DNA of 64,000 bases from Bryobacterales bacterium (lineage in GTDB: Bacteria; Acidobacteriota; Terriglobia; Bryobacterales; Bryobacteraceae): NCBI GenBank assembly GCA_020852175.1, contig JADZBH010000016.1, forward strand, positions 124,001 to 188,000, written 5' to 3'. Below the pieces are notes generated by a model, which saw nothing but the letters and a program-made list of their open reading frames with translations, had not been told where the DNA came from and ran no database searches. The translations under genes were made by a program, and so were the position numbers. The stretch's first letter is position 1; every line of letters starts with the position of its first letter. Shown one piece after another: positions 23,862 through 31,856 of this stretch.

Positions 23862-25382
23862 CTACTGCTTCGATTCTTCCGCCGCCGCTTTGCCCGCCCC
23901 CGGCTTCCGGACGTTTTCAAAGTACTGCTGCACGTAATGCTGAAGGTCCAGCGGCACCTCGTCACGCTGGATCTCGCCCCCCGACTCCCGGTGCGCGCTC
24001 TGACGGTCGGAGTACGCCGTGCGCAACTGTTGCTGCCGGCTCGACTTGACCTCAACCATCATCTCGCCCTTCATATTCTCGGCCCGCTTGCCGAAAATCT
24101 CGCTGATCTTTCCCATCGCCCTGGCTTGCTCGGCGTCGCGTATCTCCTTATCGCCGTCCTGCTTGCCCATCCCGCTCTGCTGTGACGGCTGAGCCTGCTG
24201 CTCATTGCCCTTATCGCCGCCCTTGCCCTGGCCCGATTGCGCCTGCTCGCTCGGCTGCCCCTCGTCGGCGCCTTCGGCGTCATCCGCCGGCGATCCCTTG
24301 CCCTGGGTCTGTCCCTTCTGCTGGCTGCCCTTCTTGCCCTGCATCTCGCCGCCGCCCTGCGCGCCCTTTTGTTGTCCACCCTGCTTCTGCGTCCCCTGCT
24401 GTGGCATCTTCATCTTCGCCAGCAGGTTCGCCATCGCGTCGCGCATCTTGTCCATCAGGCTCGCGTTGTTGCCCTCCTTGCCCTGCTGCCCGTTCTTGGC
24501 CTCCTGCGGAATTCCCTTCTGCCCATCCGGCGATGCCGTATCGCTGCTGTCCGAACCGCCGTCCTTGCCCTCGCCCCGCGCCTGACGGTCTCCCTCGGCG
24601 TCCTCCTCCATGGCGTCGCCTTCCTCTGACTGCGCCTTGATCTCCTTCGTCATGGACTTCAGCAGGTCCTTCGTCTCCACACCGGCGTTCACGTCCGGCG
24701 TCGTCACCTCCGACAATGCATCCGGGCCCGCAGGGTTCAGGTCCTTGGCCTCCTCGGTCTGCTCATCGAGAGGAATGCCCGTCGGGTTTTCGCCCTGCTT
24801 GCGACCGCCGCCGTCCTTCTTCCCCGCGCTCTCCTTGCCCGGTGTAAAGTACTGCGACAGCCCTTGCACCATCGGCGCCCGCACGTCCAGCGTGCCCAGC
24901 AGACCATAGCGCAGCATCAGCAGCCCCGACAGCCCCACAAACAACGCAACGGCCAAGTACGTCCGCCGCGGAAGCGCCCACGGGTAGATCACCGCCGCCT
25001 GAAGCCCCTGCGAGGTCTCCTCGGCGCGCAACCGCTGCAGCCGCCACAATTCCGCGCTCACCTGGCCGCGCCGGCCTTCCTCGCCGAAGTAGTACGCCGT
25101 CGAGAGCGTGTCGCTCAACTCCATCCGGCGGTCGATCTCCTGCGCCACCTCGTATGGTCCCGGAAGGTTCCGCATCGTCCGCCACGCACTCCACCCCACG
25201 CCCGCGCCGAACAGCAGCACCAGCCATCTCCCATCGAACAGGTCCGAACCCGCAACAAGCAGTAGTGCCGCTCCGCCCAAGGCCGCGCACGCGCCCGTCA
25301 TGACATGGCCCGCCACGCGGTGCGCCAGGGCGCGCCGCCGCGAGGCTTCCACGAGATTCATCAATGCGCTCGGTTCCGTCAC
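23862..25382 (-). CDS. membrane protein with Gln/Gly/Lys-rich low-complexity tail
   Basis: This 506-residue protein is not recognised by name. Two hydrophobic segments lie near residues 30-65 and 135-160. Between them is an amphipathic region with PGPYEVAQEIDRRMELSDTLSTAYYF, a pattern seen in DUF4175-like and BatA-neighbour membrane proteins. From about residue 190 to 420 the chain is low complexity, dominated by Gly, Gln, Lys, Glu and Asp (runs such as GGQQKGAQGGGEMQGKKG), and probably disordered and extracytoplasmic or cytoplasmic. A helical end with MKGEMMVEVKSSRQQQLRTAY closes it. It is convergent with the foldase gene. A TAGAAT box lies 12 bases upstream of the GTG start. Confidence 0.65.
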   Translation of the reverse strand: MTEPSALMNLVEASRRRALAHRVAGHVMTGACAALGGAALLLVAGSDLFDGRWLVLLFGAGVGWSAWRTMRNLPGPYEVAQEIDRRMELSDTLSTAYYFGEEGRRGQVSAELWRLQRLRAEETSQGLQAAVIYPWALPRRTYLAVALFVGLSGLLMLRYGLLGTLDVRAPMVQGLSQYFTPGKESAGKKDGGGRKQGENPTGIPLDEQTEEAKDLNPAGPDALSEVTTPDVNAGVETKDLLKSMTKEIKAQSEEGDAMEEDAEGDRQARGEGKDGGSDSSDTASPDGQKGIPQEAKNGQQGKEGNNASLMDKMRDAMANLLAKMKMPQQGTQKQGGQQKGAQGGGEMQGKKGSQQKGQTQGKGSPADDAEGADEGQPSEQAQSGQGKGGDKGNEQQAQPSQQSGMGKQDGDKEIRDAEQARAMGKISEIFGKRAENMKGEMMVEVKSSRQQQLRTAYSDRQSAHRESGGEIQRDEVPLDLQHYVQQYFENVRKPGAGKAAAEESKQ

Positions 25383-25458
25383 GGTGCCGCCTTCATTCTA
25401 TCGCCTGCCGCCCGGGCGCTTTTTGCCCTCTCCTGCCGTGCCGCTCCCGCGCCGCTGC

Positions 25459-25464
25459 TACCAT
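25459..25464 (+). promoter_or_regulatory. candidate -10 box, start-proximal
   Basis: TACCAT ends 6 bases before the ATG at 25471, and no ribosome-binding site is present. The pattern is identical in spacing to those at 21658, 42935 and 61781. Confidence 0.4.
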
Positions 25465-25470
25465 GCCTGT

Positions 25471-26769
25471 ATGGTGCAACGGGACGATCTCCTGCTCGCG
25501 CGTAGCGAAAACCTCTTCCCCGCCGTGTCCCACCTGTACGGCGAACCGCTCACTCTCGCCCGCGCCAAGGACCAATACGTCTGGGACGAGTCCGGCCGCC
25601 AGTACCTCGACTTCTTCGGCGGCATCGTCACGGTTTCCATCGGCCACTGCAACGCCGAGATCAACGAACGCGTCCACCGCCAGATCGATACGCTCGGCCA
25701 CACCTCCACGCTTTACTCCTCCGCGCCCATGTTGCGTCTGGCTGGCAAGCTCGCCTCCCTTTCGCCCGGCGGCGCCCTCACGCGCGCCATGTTCACCAAC
25801 TCCGGCTCGGAAGCCAACGAAACCGCCATCCACGCCGCCCGCCTGTACACGGGCCACTCCGACATCGTCGCCTTGCGCCACTCCTATCACGGCCGCTCCC
25901 AACTCTCGGCGGCGCTCACGGGCAACCACGCCTGGCGCCCCGCGGGTTCCGCCGCTCCGGGCATCACCTTCGCGCACAACGCCTACTGTTACCGCTGCCC
26001 CTTCGGCCTCACTTACCCGTCTTGCGAGTTGCGGTGCGCCCATGACGTCCAGGAACTCGTTCGCACCACCACCTCGGGCCGGGTCGCCGGCATGATCGCC
26101 GAACCCATCCAGGGTGTTGGCGGCTTCATCACGCCGCCGCCCGAATACTTCGGCATCGTCGCCCGCATCGTCCGCGAGCACGGCGGCATCTTCATCTCCG
26201 ACGAGGTGCAAACCGCCTGGGGCCGTACCGGTTCCAAATGGTTCGGCATCGAACACTGGGGCGTGCAACCCGAAATGCTGACTTCGGCCAAAGGCCTCGC
26301 CAACGGCCTTCCCATCGGCCTCACGCTCGCCAGTGACGCCGTGGCGCGCGCCGTCCCTGCGCCCACCATCTCGACTTTCGGGGGCAACCCCATCTCCTCG
26401 GAAGCCGCCTGTGCCGTGCTCGACTTCATCGAGGATCACGGCCTGCGCGCCCGCACCGGAGAAAACGGCGCGTATCTCCGCGCGGGCCTTCTCGCCCTGC
26501 AGGCCAAGCACGCCCTGATCGGCGAGGTCCGCGGCATGGGCCTGCTGCAGGCGCTCGAACTGGTCACCGATCGCGGTTCGCGCACGCCCGCGCCCGCCGA
26601 AACCAACGCCGTTCTCGAGGCGGCCCGGCAGCAAGGGCTTCTCATCGGCAAGGGCGGTCTTCACGGCAACTGTCTGCGCCTGTCGCCCCCCATGAACATC
26701 GGCCGCTCCGACATCGGCGAGTTCCTGTTGCGCCTCGACCGCGCATTCGAGACAATCGGCAATCAGTAG
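25471..26769 (+). CDS. class III aminotransferase (PLP-dependent)
   Basis: Family features are clear: NSGSEANETAIHAARLYTG for the PLP phosphate and ring region, EPIQGVGGF, IFISDEVQTAWGRTGSKWFGIEHW with the Asp that contacts the pyridine nitrogen, and TSAKGLANGLPIG with the Schiff-base lysine. Length is 432 residues. An unusual short insertion with four cysteines, CYRCPFGLTYPSCELRC, lies near residue 175-190; a similar stretch occurs in the alanine-glyoxylate aminotransferase 2 branch, so that or an omega-amino acid substrate is likely. The upstream in-frame extension is rejected because it overlaps the divergent gene. The next gene begins one base after the stop. Confidence 0.85.
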   Translation: MVQRDDLLLARSENLFPAVSHLYGEPLTLARAKDQYVWDESGRQYLDFFGGIVTVSIGHCNAEINERVHRQIDTLGHTSTLYSSAPMLRLAGKLASLSPGGALTRAMFTNSGSEANETAIHAARLYTGHSDIVALRHSYHGRSQLSAALTGNHAWRPAGSAAPGITFAHNAYCYRCPFGLTYPSCELRCAHDVQELVRTTTSGRVAGMIAEPIQGVGGFITPPPEYFGIVARIVREHGGIFISDEVQTAWGRTGSKWFGIEHWGVQPEMLTSAKGLANGLPIGLTLASDAVARAVPAPTISTFGGNPISSEAACAVLDFIEDHGLRARTGENGAYLRAGLLALQAKHALIGEVRGMGLLQALELVTDRGSRTPAPAETNAVLEAARQQGLLIGKGGLHGNCLRLSPPMNIGRSDIGEFLLRLDRAFETIGNQ

Positions 26770-27048
26770 ATGGACGAAAAAGCTTTCTATTCGGAATCCC
26801 GCGCACGCAAGCCCGCGCAGTTGAACTGCCCCTATTGCCGCACCTCGGACAGCTACGACCTGGAATGGGTCGTACGGAAGAAGAAGGACCGTATGCCCGG
26901 CGGCGGCGACGAACGCGACCGCGCCAAGTTCGCCAAGGCGCAAAGCTACATGGTTCTGGTCGACAATCAGGCCAACTGCAAGAACATGCGGTGCCGGAAA
27001 CGTTTCGACATCTCCGGCCTCAAGACCACGGCGTTTCTGAACGATTAA
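26770..27048 (+). CDS. small zinc-ribbon-like protein (92 aa)
   Basis: The product is not recognised. CPYC near residue 20 and C-x4-C (CKNMRC) near residue 70 give four cysteines that could bind zinc as a ribbon. The region between is basic (WVVRKKKDRM) and helical. It begins immediately after the aminotransferase stop (TAG then ATG), so the two are cotranscribed. Base composition matches neighbouring host genes. Confidence 0.65.
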   Translation: MDEKAFYSESRARKPAQLNCPYCRTSDSYDLEWVVRKKKDRMPGGGDERDRAKFAKAQSYMVLVDNQANCKNMRCRKRFDISGLKTTAFLND

Positions 27049-27149
27049 GGCGGCCCTCCCGGCGCCCGGCCGTCTCGCGGCGAGGGAACTTCCGGCGGCT
27101 TCCGCTTGCTGGCCGTGAAACCGCTCCGATATCATGGAAGTTACCTCCG

Positions 27150-28322
27150 ATGTTCCGTTTTGAAACCGCCGGCGAGTCCCACGGCCAGTGTCTCGTCGCC
27201 ACGCTCACCGGCCTGCCCGCCCACGTTCCCGTCAGTCTCGCGGCGGTCAATCACGAACTCTGGCGCCGCCAGCAGGGCTTCGGCCGCGGGGGCCGCATGA
27301 AGATCGAAACGGATACGGCTGAAATTGTTTCCGGCGTCCGGCACGGCATCACCATCGGCTCCCCCATCGCCATGCTCATCCAGAACAGCGACTGGAAGAA
27401 CTGGACGGAAACGCTGCCCGTGGAGGACTACGAGGGCAGCGGCGCGAAGAAAAAACCGGTCACCCGTCCGCGTCCCGGACATGCCGACCTGGCGGGCGGA
27501 CTCAAGTACAACTTCCCGGACGCCCGCTACATTCTCGAACGCGCCAGCGCCCGTGAAACGGCGGCCCGCGTGGCCGTCGGCGCCGTCTGCAAGCAGTTCC
27601 TGAGGCAGTTTGGCGTCGAGGTGCTCAGCCACGTCATCGCCGTCGGCCCGGTCCGTCTCGAGCGCGCCGCCTCCTGGGAGGAGATTGCCTCGCAGGCCGG
27701 CAAGGAAGAGGTGCTGCTCGGTTGCGTGGACCCGGACACGGAGGCCCGCATGAAGGAGGCCGTCGACGTCGCCTACCGCACCGGCGACACCATCGGAGCC
27801 ATCTTCGAGGTGGTGGCCCACAACGTGCCCGCCGGCCTTGGCTCGCACATCACCTGGGACTCGCGCCTGGACGGCCGCCTCGCGCAGGCCATCGTTTCGA
27901 TGCAGGCCGTGAAGGGCGTCGAGGTCGGGTTCGCCGAAGAAGGCGCCCTCAGCTACGGCTCGAAGGTGCAGGACACCATTCACTACAACAAGGAAGAGCG
28001 CGCCTTCACGCGCGGCGCCAATCGCGCCGGCGGCCTGGAAGGCGGCATGACGAACGGGCAGGACATTTTCGTGCGCGGCTTTCTGAAACCCATCTCCACG
28101 CTGCGCCGCCCGCTGGAATCGGTCGACCTGTTGACGCGCGAGCCGAGCGCGGCCGCCTATGAGCGCTCCGACGTCTGCGTGGCTCCCGCGGCGGGCGTCG
28201 TCGGAGAAGCGATGGTGGCCATCGTGCTCGCCCAGGCCTTCCTGGATAAGTTCGGCGGGGATTCCCTGGCGGAAACCTCCCGCAATTTCCAGGGCTATCG
28301 CGAACAGGTGCGGAACTACTAA
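27150..28322 (+). CDS. aroC: chorismate synthase
   Basis: This enzyme converts 5-enolpyruvylshikimate-3-phosphate to chorismate, the last shared step of aromatic amino acid synthesis, and needs reduced FMN. The start MFRFETAGESHG matches the conserved FGESHG entry motif. GRGGRMKIETD, RPRPGHADLAGGLKY and RASARETAARVA are family signatures, and GGLEGGMTNGQDI lies near the C-terminal third. Length is 390 residues, normal for bacterial forms. The ATG at 27150 is used because upstream in-frame sequence is Arg/Pro-rich and overlaps the zinc-ribbon gene. The TAA shares a base with the def ATG. Confidence 0.95.
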   Translation: MFRFETAGESHGQCLVATLTGLPAHVPVSLAAVNHELWRRQQGFGRGGRMKIETDTAEIVSGVRHGITIGSPIAMLIQNSDWKNWTETLPVEDYEGSGAKKKPVTRPRPGHADLAGGLKYNFPDARYILERASARETAARVAVGAVCKQFLRQFGVEVLSHVIAVGPVRLERAASWEEIASQAGKEEVLLGCVDPDTEARMKEAVDVAYRTGDTIGAIFEVVAHNVPAGLGSHITWDSRLDGRLAQAIVSMQAVKGVEVGFAEEGALSYGSKVQDTIHYNKEERAFTRGANRAGGLEGGMTNGQDIFVRGFLKPISTLRRPLESVDLLTREPSAAAYERSDVCVAPAAGVVGEAMVAIVLAQAFLDKFGGDSLAETSRNFQGYREQVRNY

Positions 28323-28837
28323 TGGTCTACAAGATCGTCAAACTCGGCCACCCCGTCCTCGAACAGGTGGCAGGCCCAGTGGAAAATTTCGGAACGCCGG
28401 AATTACAACAATTTGTCGATGACATGTTTGAAACCATGTACGCCCACAAAGGCGTGGGCCTGGCCGCGCCACAGGTGAACTCCGCCCGGCGCCTCACCGT
28501 CATCGACACCTCCAACGGCGAGGATCCCGCCGCGCGGCTCGTGCTGATCAACCCGGAAATCGTCAAACTCGAAGGTTCCCAGTTGGGCGAGGAGGGCTGC
28601 CTTTCCATTCCAGGCTTCCGTGAGGACGTCAAGCGCGCCATGAAAGCCACCGTGCGCGCCCGCGACGTGCAGGGCGTGGAGTTCGAGACCACCGGCGACG
28701 AACTGCTCGCGCGCGCCATGCAACATGAGGTTGACCATCTGAACGGCATCCTCTTCCTGCAACATCTCAGCGCCCTGAAGCGCGACCTCATCCGCCGTAA
28801 GATCCGCAAACTGCAAAAAGCCGGCGAGTGGGATTGA
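28322..28837 (+). CDS. def: peptide deformylase
   Basis: This metalloenzyme removes the N-formyl group from nascent proteins. All three signature motifs are present: GVGLAAPQV (motif 1), EEGCLSIPG (motif 2, with the metal cysteine) and QHEVDHLNGILF (motif 3, with two metal histidines and the catalytic glutamate). Length is 171 residues. It starts within the aroC stop (TAATG) and is followed by fmt, whose product adds the formyl group that this enzyme takes off. This pairing is a common bacterial arrangement. Confidence 0.95.
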   Translation: MVYKIVKLGHPVLEQVAGPVENFGTPELQQFVDDMFETMYAHKGVGLAAPQVNSARRLTVIDTSNGEDPAARLVLINPEIVKLEGSQLGEEGCLSIPGFREDVKRAMKATVRARDVQGVEFETTGDELLARAMQHEVDHLNGILFLQHLSALKRDLIRRKIRKLQKAGEWD

Positions 28838-28842
28838 TTCCC

Positions 28843-29784
28843 ATGCGGCTGCTCTTCATGGGAACTCCGCGGTTCGCAGTACCCACGCTGGAGGCGTGCG
28901 CCGCCGAGGGCCACGAAGTGGCCGCCGTGTTCACGCAACCGGACCGTCCGAAGGGGCGCGGCGGAGTGCTGGCGCAACCACCCGTGAAGGAAGCCGCTCT
29001 GCGTCTGGGCCTGCCCGTGCATCAACCGCTTCGCGTCCGCTACCCCGAGGTGGTGGAGCAGATCCGTTCGCTGGCTCCGCGGGCGGTCGTCGTGGTCGGC
29101 TACGGACAGATCATTCCGCAGTCGATCATCGACATTCCGCCGCTGGGAATCCTGAACGTGCACGCCTCGCTGCTGCCGCTCTATCGCGGCGCGGCGCCTG
29201 TGCAATGGGCCGTGGCCAACGGCGATCCGGAGACGGGCATCACCATCATGCGCATCGACGCCGGACTCGATACGGGCGGCATTTTGTTGCAGGAGTCCAC
29301 GTCCATCGGCGCGGAGGAGACGGCACTCGAGTTAGGCGCGCGGCTGGCCGCCACCGGCTCCGCGCTTCTGGTGAAGGCTCTCGCCGGACTCGATGCGGGC
29401 GCATTGCAGGCCACACCGCAAGACAATGCCAGAGCCACGCTGGCGCCCATTCTGAAAAAGGAAGACGGACGCATCGATTGGAATCTGCCCGCGCACGCCA
29501 TCTACAACCGTCTGCGCGGCTTCACCCCATGGCCCGGCGCCTGGACGGTATTTCGCGGCCAGACGCTGCATGTGCTGTCGGCGCGTCCATCGCTGGAGCC
29601 ATCGGCGGCCGCGCCCGGCACCCTGCTGCCAGTGAAGAACCGCCTGCGCGTGGCCTGCGGCGCAGGCACGGTGCTGGAGATCGCCGAGCTGCAACTGGAG
29701 GGACGCAAGCGGGTGGCCGCCGCCGCCTTCCTGAACGGGCAGCGGTTGCACGAAAATGAACGGTTAGGAGATCCCGCCAATTGA
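28843..29784 (+). CDS. fmt: methionyl-tRNA formyltransferase
   Basis: This enzyme transfers a formyl group from 10-formyltetrahydrofolate to initiator Met-tRNA. MRLLFMGTPRFAVPTLEA at the N-terminus, QPDRPKGRG, the catalytic NVHASLLPLYRGAAPVQWA and a GLDTGGILLQ segment identify the catalytic domain, with a smaller C-terminal OB-type domain after about residue 205 (GFTPWPGAWT). Length is 313 residues. The ATG at 28843, 5 bases after the def stop, is chosen over a GTG at 28828 inside def. The stop overlaps the argJ TTG start (TTGA at 29781-29784). Confidence 0.95.
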   Translation: MRLLFMGTPRFAVPTLEACAAEGHEVAAVFTQPDRPKGRGGVLAQPPVKEAALRLGLPVHQPLRVRYPEVVEQIRSLAPRAVVVVGYGQIIPQSIIDIPPLGILNVHASLLPLYRGAAPVQWAVANGDPETGITIMRIDAGLDTGGILLQESTSIGAEETALELGARLAATGSALLVKALAGLDAGALQATPQDNARATLAPILKKEDGRIDWNLPAHAIYNRLRGFTPWPGAWTVFRGQTLHVLSARPSLEPSAAAPGTLLPVKNRLRVACGAGTVLEIAELQLEGRKRVAAAAFLNGQRLHENERLGDPAN

Positions 29785-30959
29785 CACTTCCCCTGGGCTA
29801 CCGCTACGCCAGCACCTACGCCAAGATCCGCAAGACCGTCAAGGATGATCTGGCGCTGATCGTCTCGGACACGCCAGCGGCGGCCGCCGCCGTGTTCACC
29901 ACCAACCAGGTGGCCGCCGCGCCCGTGCTGCTGGCGCGCAAGAATCTGGCCGCGTCCAAGGGCAAACTGCGCGCCATTCTGATCAACGCGGGCAACGCGA
30001 ACTGCGCCACGCGAACCGGCATGGCCGTGGCGCGCGACACGGTGGCCGCCGCCGCCGCCGCCCTGGGCGTACCGGCCAACCAGGTGCTGCCCGCTTCCAC
30101 TGGCGTCATTGGCGTGGAATTGAAAGGTTCGCTGATCACCAACGCGTTGCCGAAACTGGCCCGGCAACTGTCGCCCGATGGATTCCAGAAGACCGCCGAG
30201 GCCATCATGACCACCGACCTGGCGCCCAAGACGGCGACGGCCGAACTGGCGATTCGCGGGGGCACGGTGCGCATCGCGGGCATGACCAAGGGCTCCGGCA
30301 TGATCATGCCGAACATGGCCACCACGCTGGGGTTCCTGATGTGCGACGCCGCGCTGCCCGTGTCCGTGCTGAAGCGAATGTTGACGGCCGCCACCGAGGA
30401 GAGCTATCACAGGCTGAGCGTGGATGGCGACACCTCGACCAACGACACGGTGGCCCTCATGGCCAACGGAGCGGCGGGCGTGGCGCTGAAGCCCGGCGAC
30501 TATCCGCTGTTCCAGCAGGCTCTCACCAAGGTGATGCAAGACCTGGCGTCGCAAATCGCCCGCGACGGCGAAGGCGCAAGAAAACTGGTGACCATCCACG
30601 TTTCCGGCGCCGCCACCGACGCCGATGCGGCGCGCATCGCCCGTTCCATCGCCAACTCGCCGCTGGTGAAGACGGCCATCGCGGGTTCGGATCCCAACTG
30701 GGGCCGCGTCATCTGCGCCGCCGGATACGCGGGCGTGCCGTTTGATCCCTCCAAGGCGGACATCGCCATGCAGGGCATCCTTGTGTGCAAGGGCGGCCTG
30801 GCCGCGCCCTTCCGCGAACGCGAGTTGAAAAAGCGCCTGGACGAGAAGGACGTTCACATCGAGTTCGCGCTGCGCGGCAACCACCGCGGCAAGGCGAAGT
30901 TCTGGACCTGCGATTTCACCGACGGCTACATCCGCATCAATGCCAGCTACCGGACCTGA
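29781..30959 (+). CDS. argJ: bifunctional ornithine acetyltransferase/glutamate N-acetyltransferase
   Basis: This enzyme recycles acetyl groups in arginine synthesis. Supporting motifs are INAGNANCATRTG, LPASTGVIGVEL, KGSGMIMPNMATTLGFLMCDA with the threonine at which the precursor cuts itself into alpha and beta chains, the SVDGDTSTNDTV segment, and DPNWGRVICAAGYAG. Length is 392 residues. The start is a TTG overlapping the fmt stop; this is unusual but well placed, and family homology (LPLGYRYAS) begins a few residues later. With one gene doing both steps the cycle is energy-saving; no other arg genes are in the window. Confidence 0.93.
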   Translation: MTLPLGYRYASTYAKIRKTVKDDLALIVSDTPAAAAAVFTTNQVAAAPVLLARKNLAASKGKLRAILINAGNANCATRTGMAVARDTVAAAAAALGVPANQVLPASTGVIGVELKGSLITNALPKLARQLSPDGFQKTAEAIMTTDLAPKTATAELAIRGGTVRIAGMTKGSGMIMPNMATTLGFLMCDAALPVSVLKRMLTAATEESYHRLSVDGDTSTNDTVALMANGAAGVALKPGDYPLFQQALTKVMQDLASQIARDGEGARKLVTIHVSGAATDADAARIARSIANSPLVKTAIAGSDPNWGRVICAAGYAGVPFDPSKADIAMQGILVCKGGLAAPFRERELKKRLDEKDVHIEFALRGNHRGKAKFWTCDFTDGYIRINASYRT

Positions 30960-30993
30960 CGTCCGCGAAAATACAGCAAACGAGGTTTTCACC

Positions 30994-31827
30994 GTGAATC
31001 CCCAACAACAGCCCGACGCGCCCAAACCGCCCATTCCCGGCATCCGTTCCATGATCGCCGTGGGTTCCGGCAAGGGAGGCGTGGGAAAGACAACGGTGTC
31101 GGTCAATCTGTCGATCGCGTTGTCGCGGCTTGGCTACCGCACAGGCCTGCTCGACGCCGACGTGTACGGGCCGAACATCCCCTTGATGCTCGGCGTGCAG
31201 CAGCAGCCCTATGCAGTGGACAACCGCATCGTGCCGCTCGAAAAGGACGGTCTGAAGCTGATGTCGATGGGCTTTTTGAATCCGGGCGACAAGCCGCTGA
31301 TCTGGCGCGGTCCCATGCTGCACAGCGTCATTGGCCAGTTCCTGCGCGGCACCGAATGGGGCGAACTGGATTTTCTGGTGATCGACCTGCCGCCGGGCAC
31401 GGGCGACGTGCAGCTTTCCCTGATTCAAACCGCGCCGCTGTCGGGCGCAATCGTCGTGACGACGCCTTCGGACGTCTCCCTGGAGGACGCACGCAAAGCG
31501 GTGAATATGTTCCGGCAGGTGCGCGTGCCTCTGCTGGGCCTGGTGGAGAACATGAGCTATCTCATCGCCCCTCAGTCGGGCGAGCGCATCGACGTGTTCG
31601 GCACAGGCGGAGGACGGCGCACGGCGGCGGAAATGGATGTTCACTTTCTGGGCGAGTTGCCGTTGGATCCGCAGATCCGCGTGGGCGGCGATACGGGCAA
31701 CGCCGTGGGATGGCGCGGCGAGAAGGACCCCGCGGCGGCGGCCTTCTACAAGATGGCCCGCGAAGCGGCGCAACGCGCGGAGTTGAACGCGGCCGAGGGC
31801 GGGCCGAGCATGACCATCGAAGATTGA
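30994..31827 (+). CDS. mrp: Mrp/ApbC-type P-loop NTPase, Fe-S cluster carrier
   Basis: A deviant Walker A motif GSGKGGVGKTT lies near residue 24, and LLDADVYGPNIPLMLG and FLVIDLPPGTGD complete the Mrp signature. Such proteins bind and transfer iron-sulfur clusters in the cytoplasm. Length is 277 residues; no CxxC-bearing DUF59 domain is fused at the N-terminus and the usual C-terminal CxxC is not evident near NMSYLIAPQSGERIDVFG, so cluster-bridging cysteines may be missing or replaced. The GTG at 30994 is used because GAGG at 30982-30985 is correctly spaced; an ATG at 30940 lies inside argJ. Confidence 0.88.
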   Translation: MNPQQQPDAPKPPIPGIRSMIAVGSGKGGVGKTTVSVNLSIALSRLGYRTGLLDADVYGPNIPLMLGVQQQPYAVDNRIVPLEKDGLKLMSMGFLNPGDKPLIWRGPMLHSVIGQFLRGTEWGELDFLVIDLPPGTGDVQLSLIQTAPLSGAIVVTTPSDVSLEDARKAVNMFRQVRVPLLGLVENMSYLIAPQSGERIDVFGTGGGRRTAAEMDVHFLGELPLDPQIRVGGDTGNAVGWRGEKDPAAAAFYKMAREAAQRAELNAAEGGPSMTIED

Positions 31828-31835
31828 TCGCGGCT

Positions 31836-31853
31836 GGGCCGCCGGCGCGGCCC
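31836..31853. terminator. bidirectional hairpin terminator
   Basis: GGGCCGC and GCGGCCC form a perfect 7-bp stem with a 4-base loop inside the 29-base gap between the convergent stops of mrp (31827) and garD (31857). It is symmetric and can serve both strands. T tracts are weak, as is common in high-GC genomes. Confidence 0.55.
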
Positions 31854-31856
31854 TGG

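Noticed and set aside
25393..27135. A 580-codon minus-strand ORF opposite the aminotransferase
   Set aside because: It is antisense to a clear class III aminotransferase and is explained by high GC, which removes stop codons from opposite frames.
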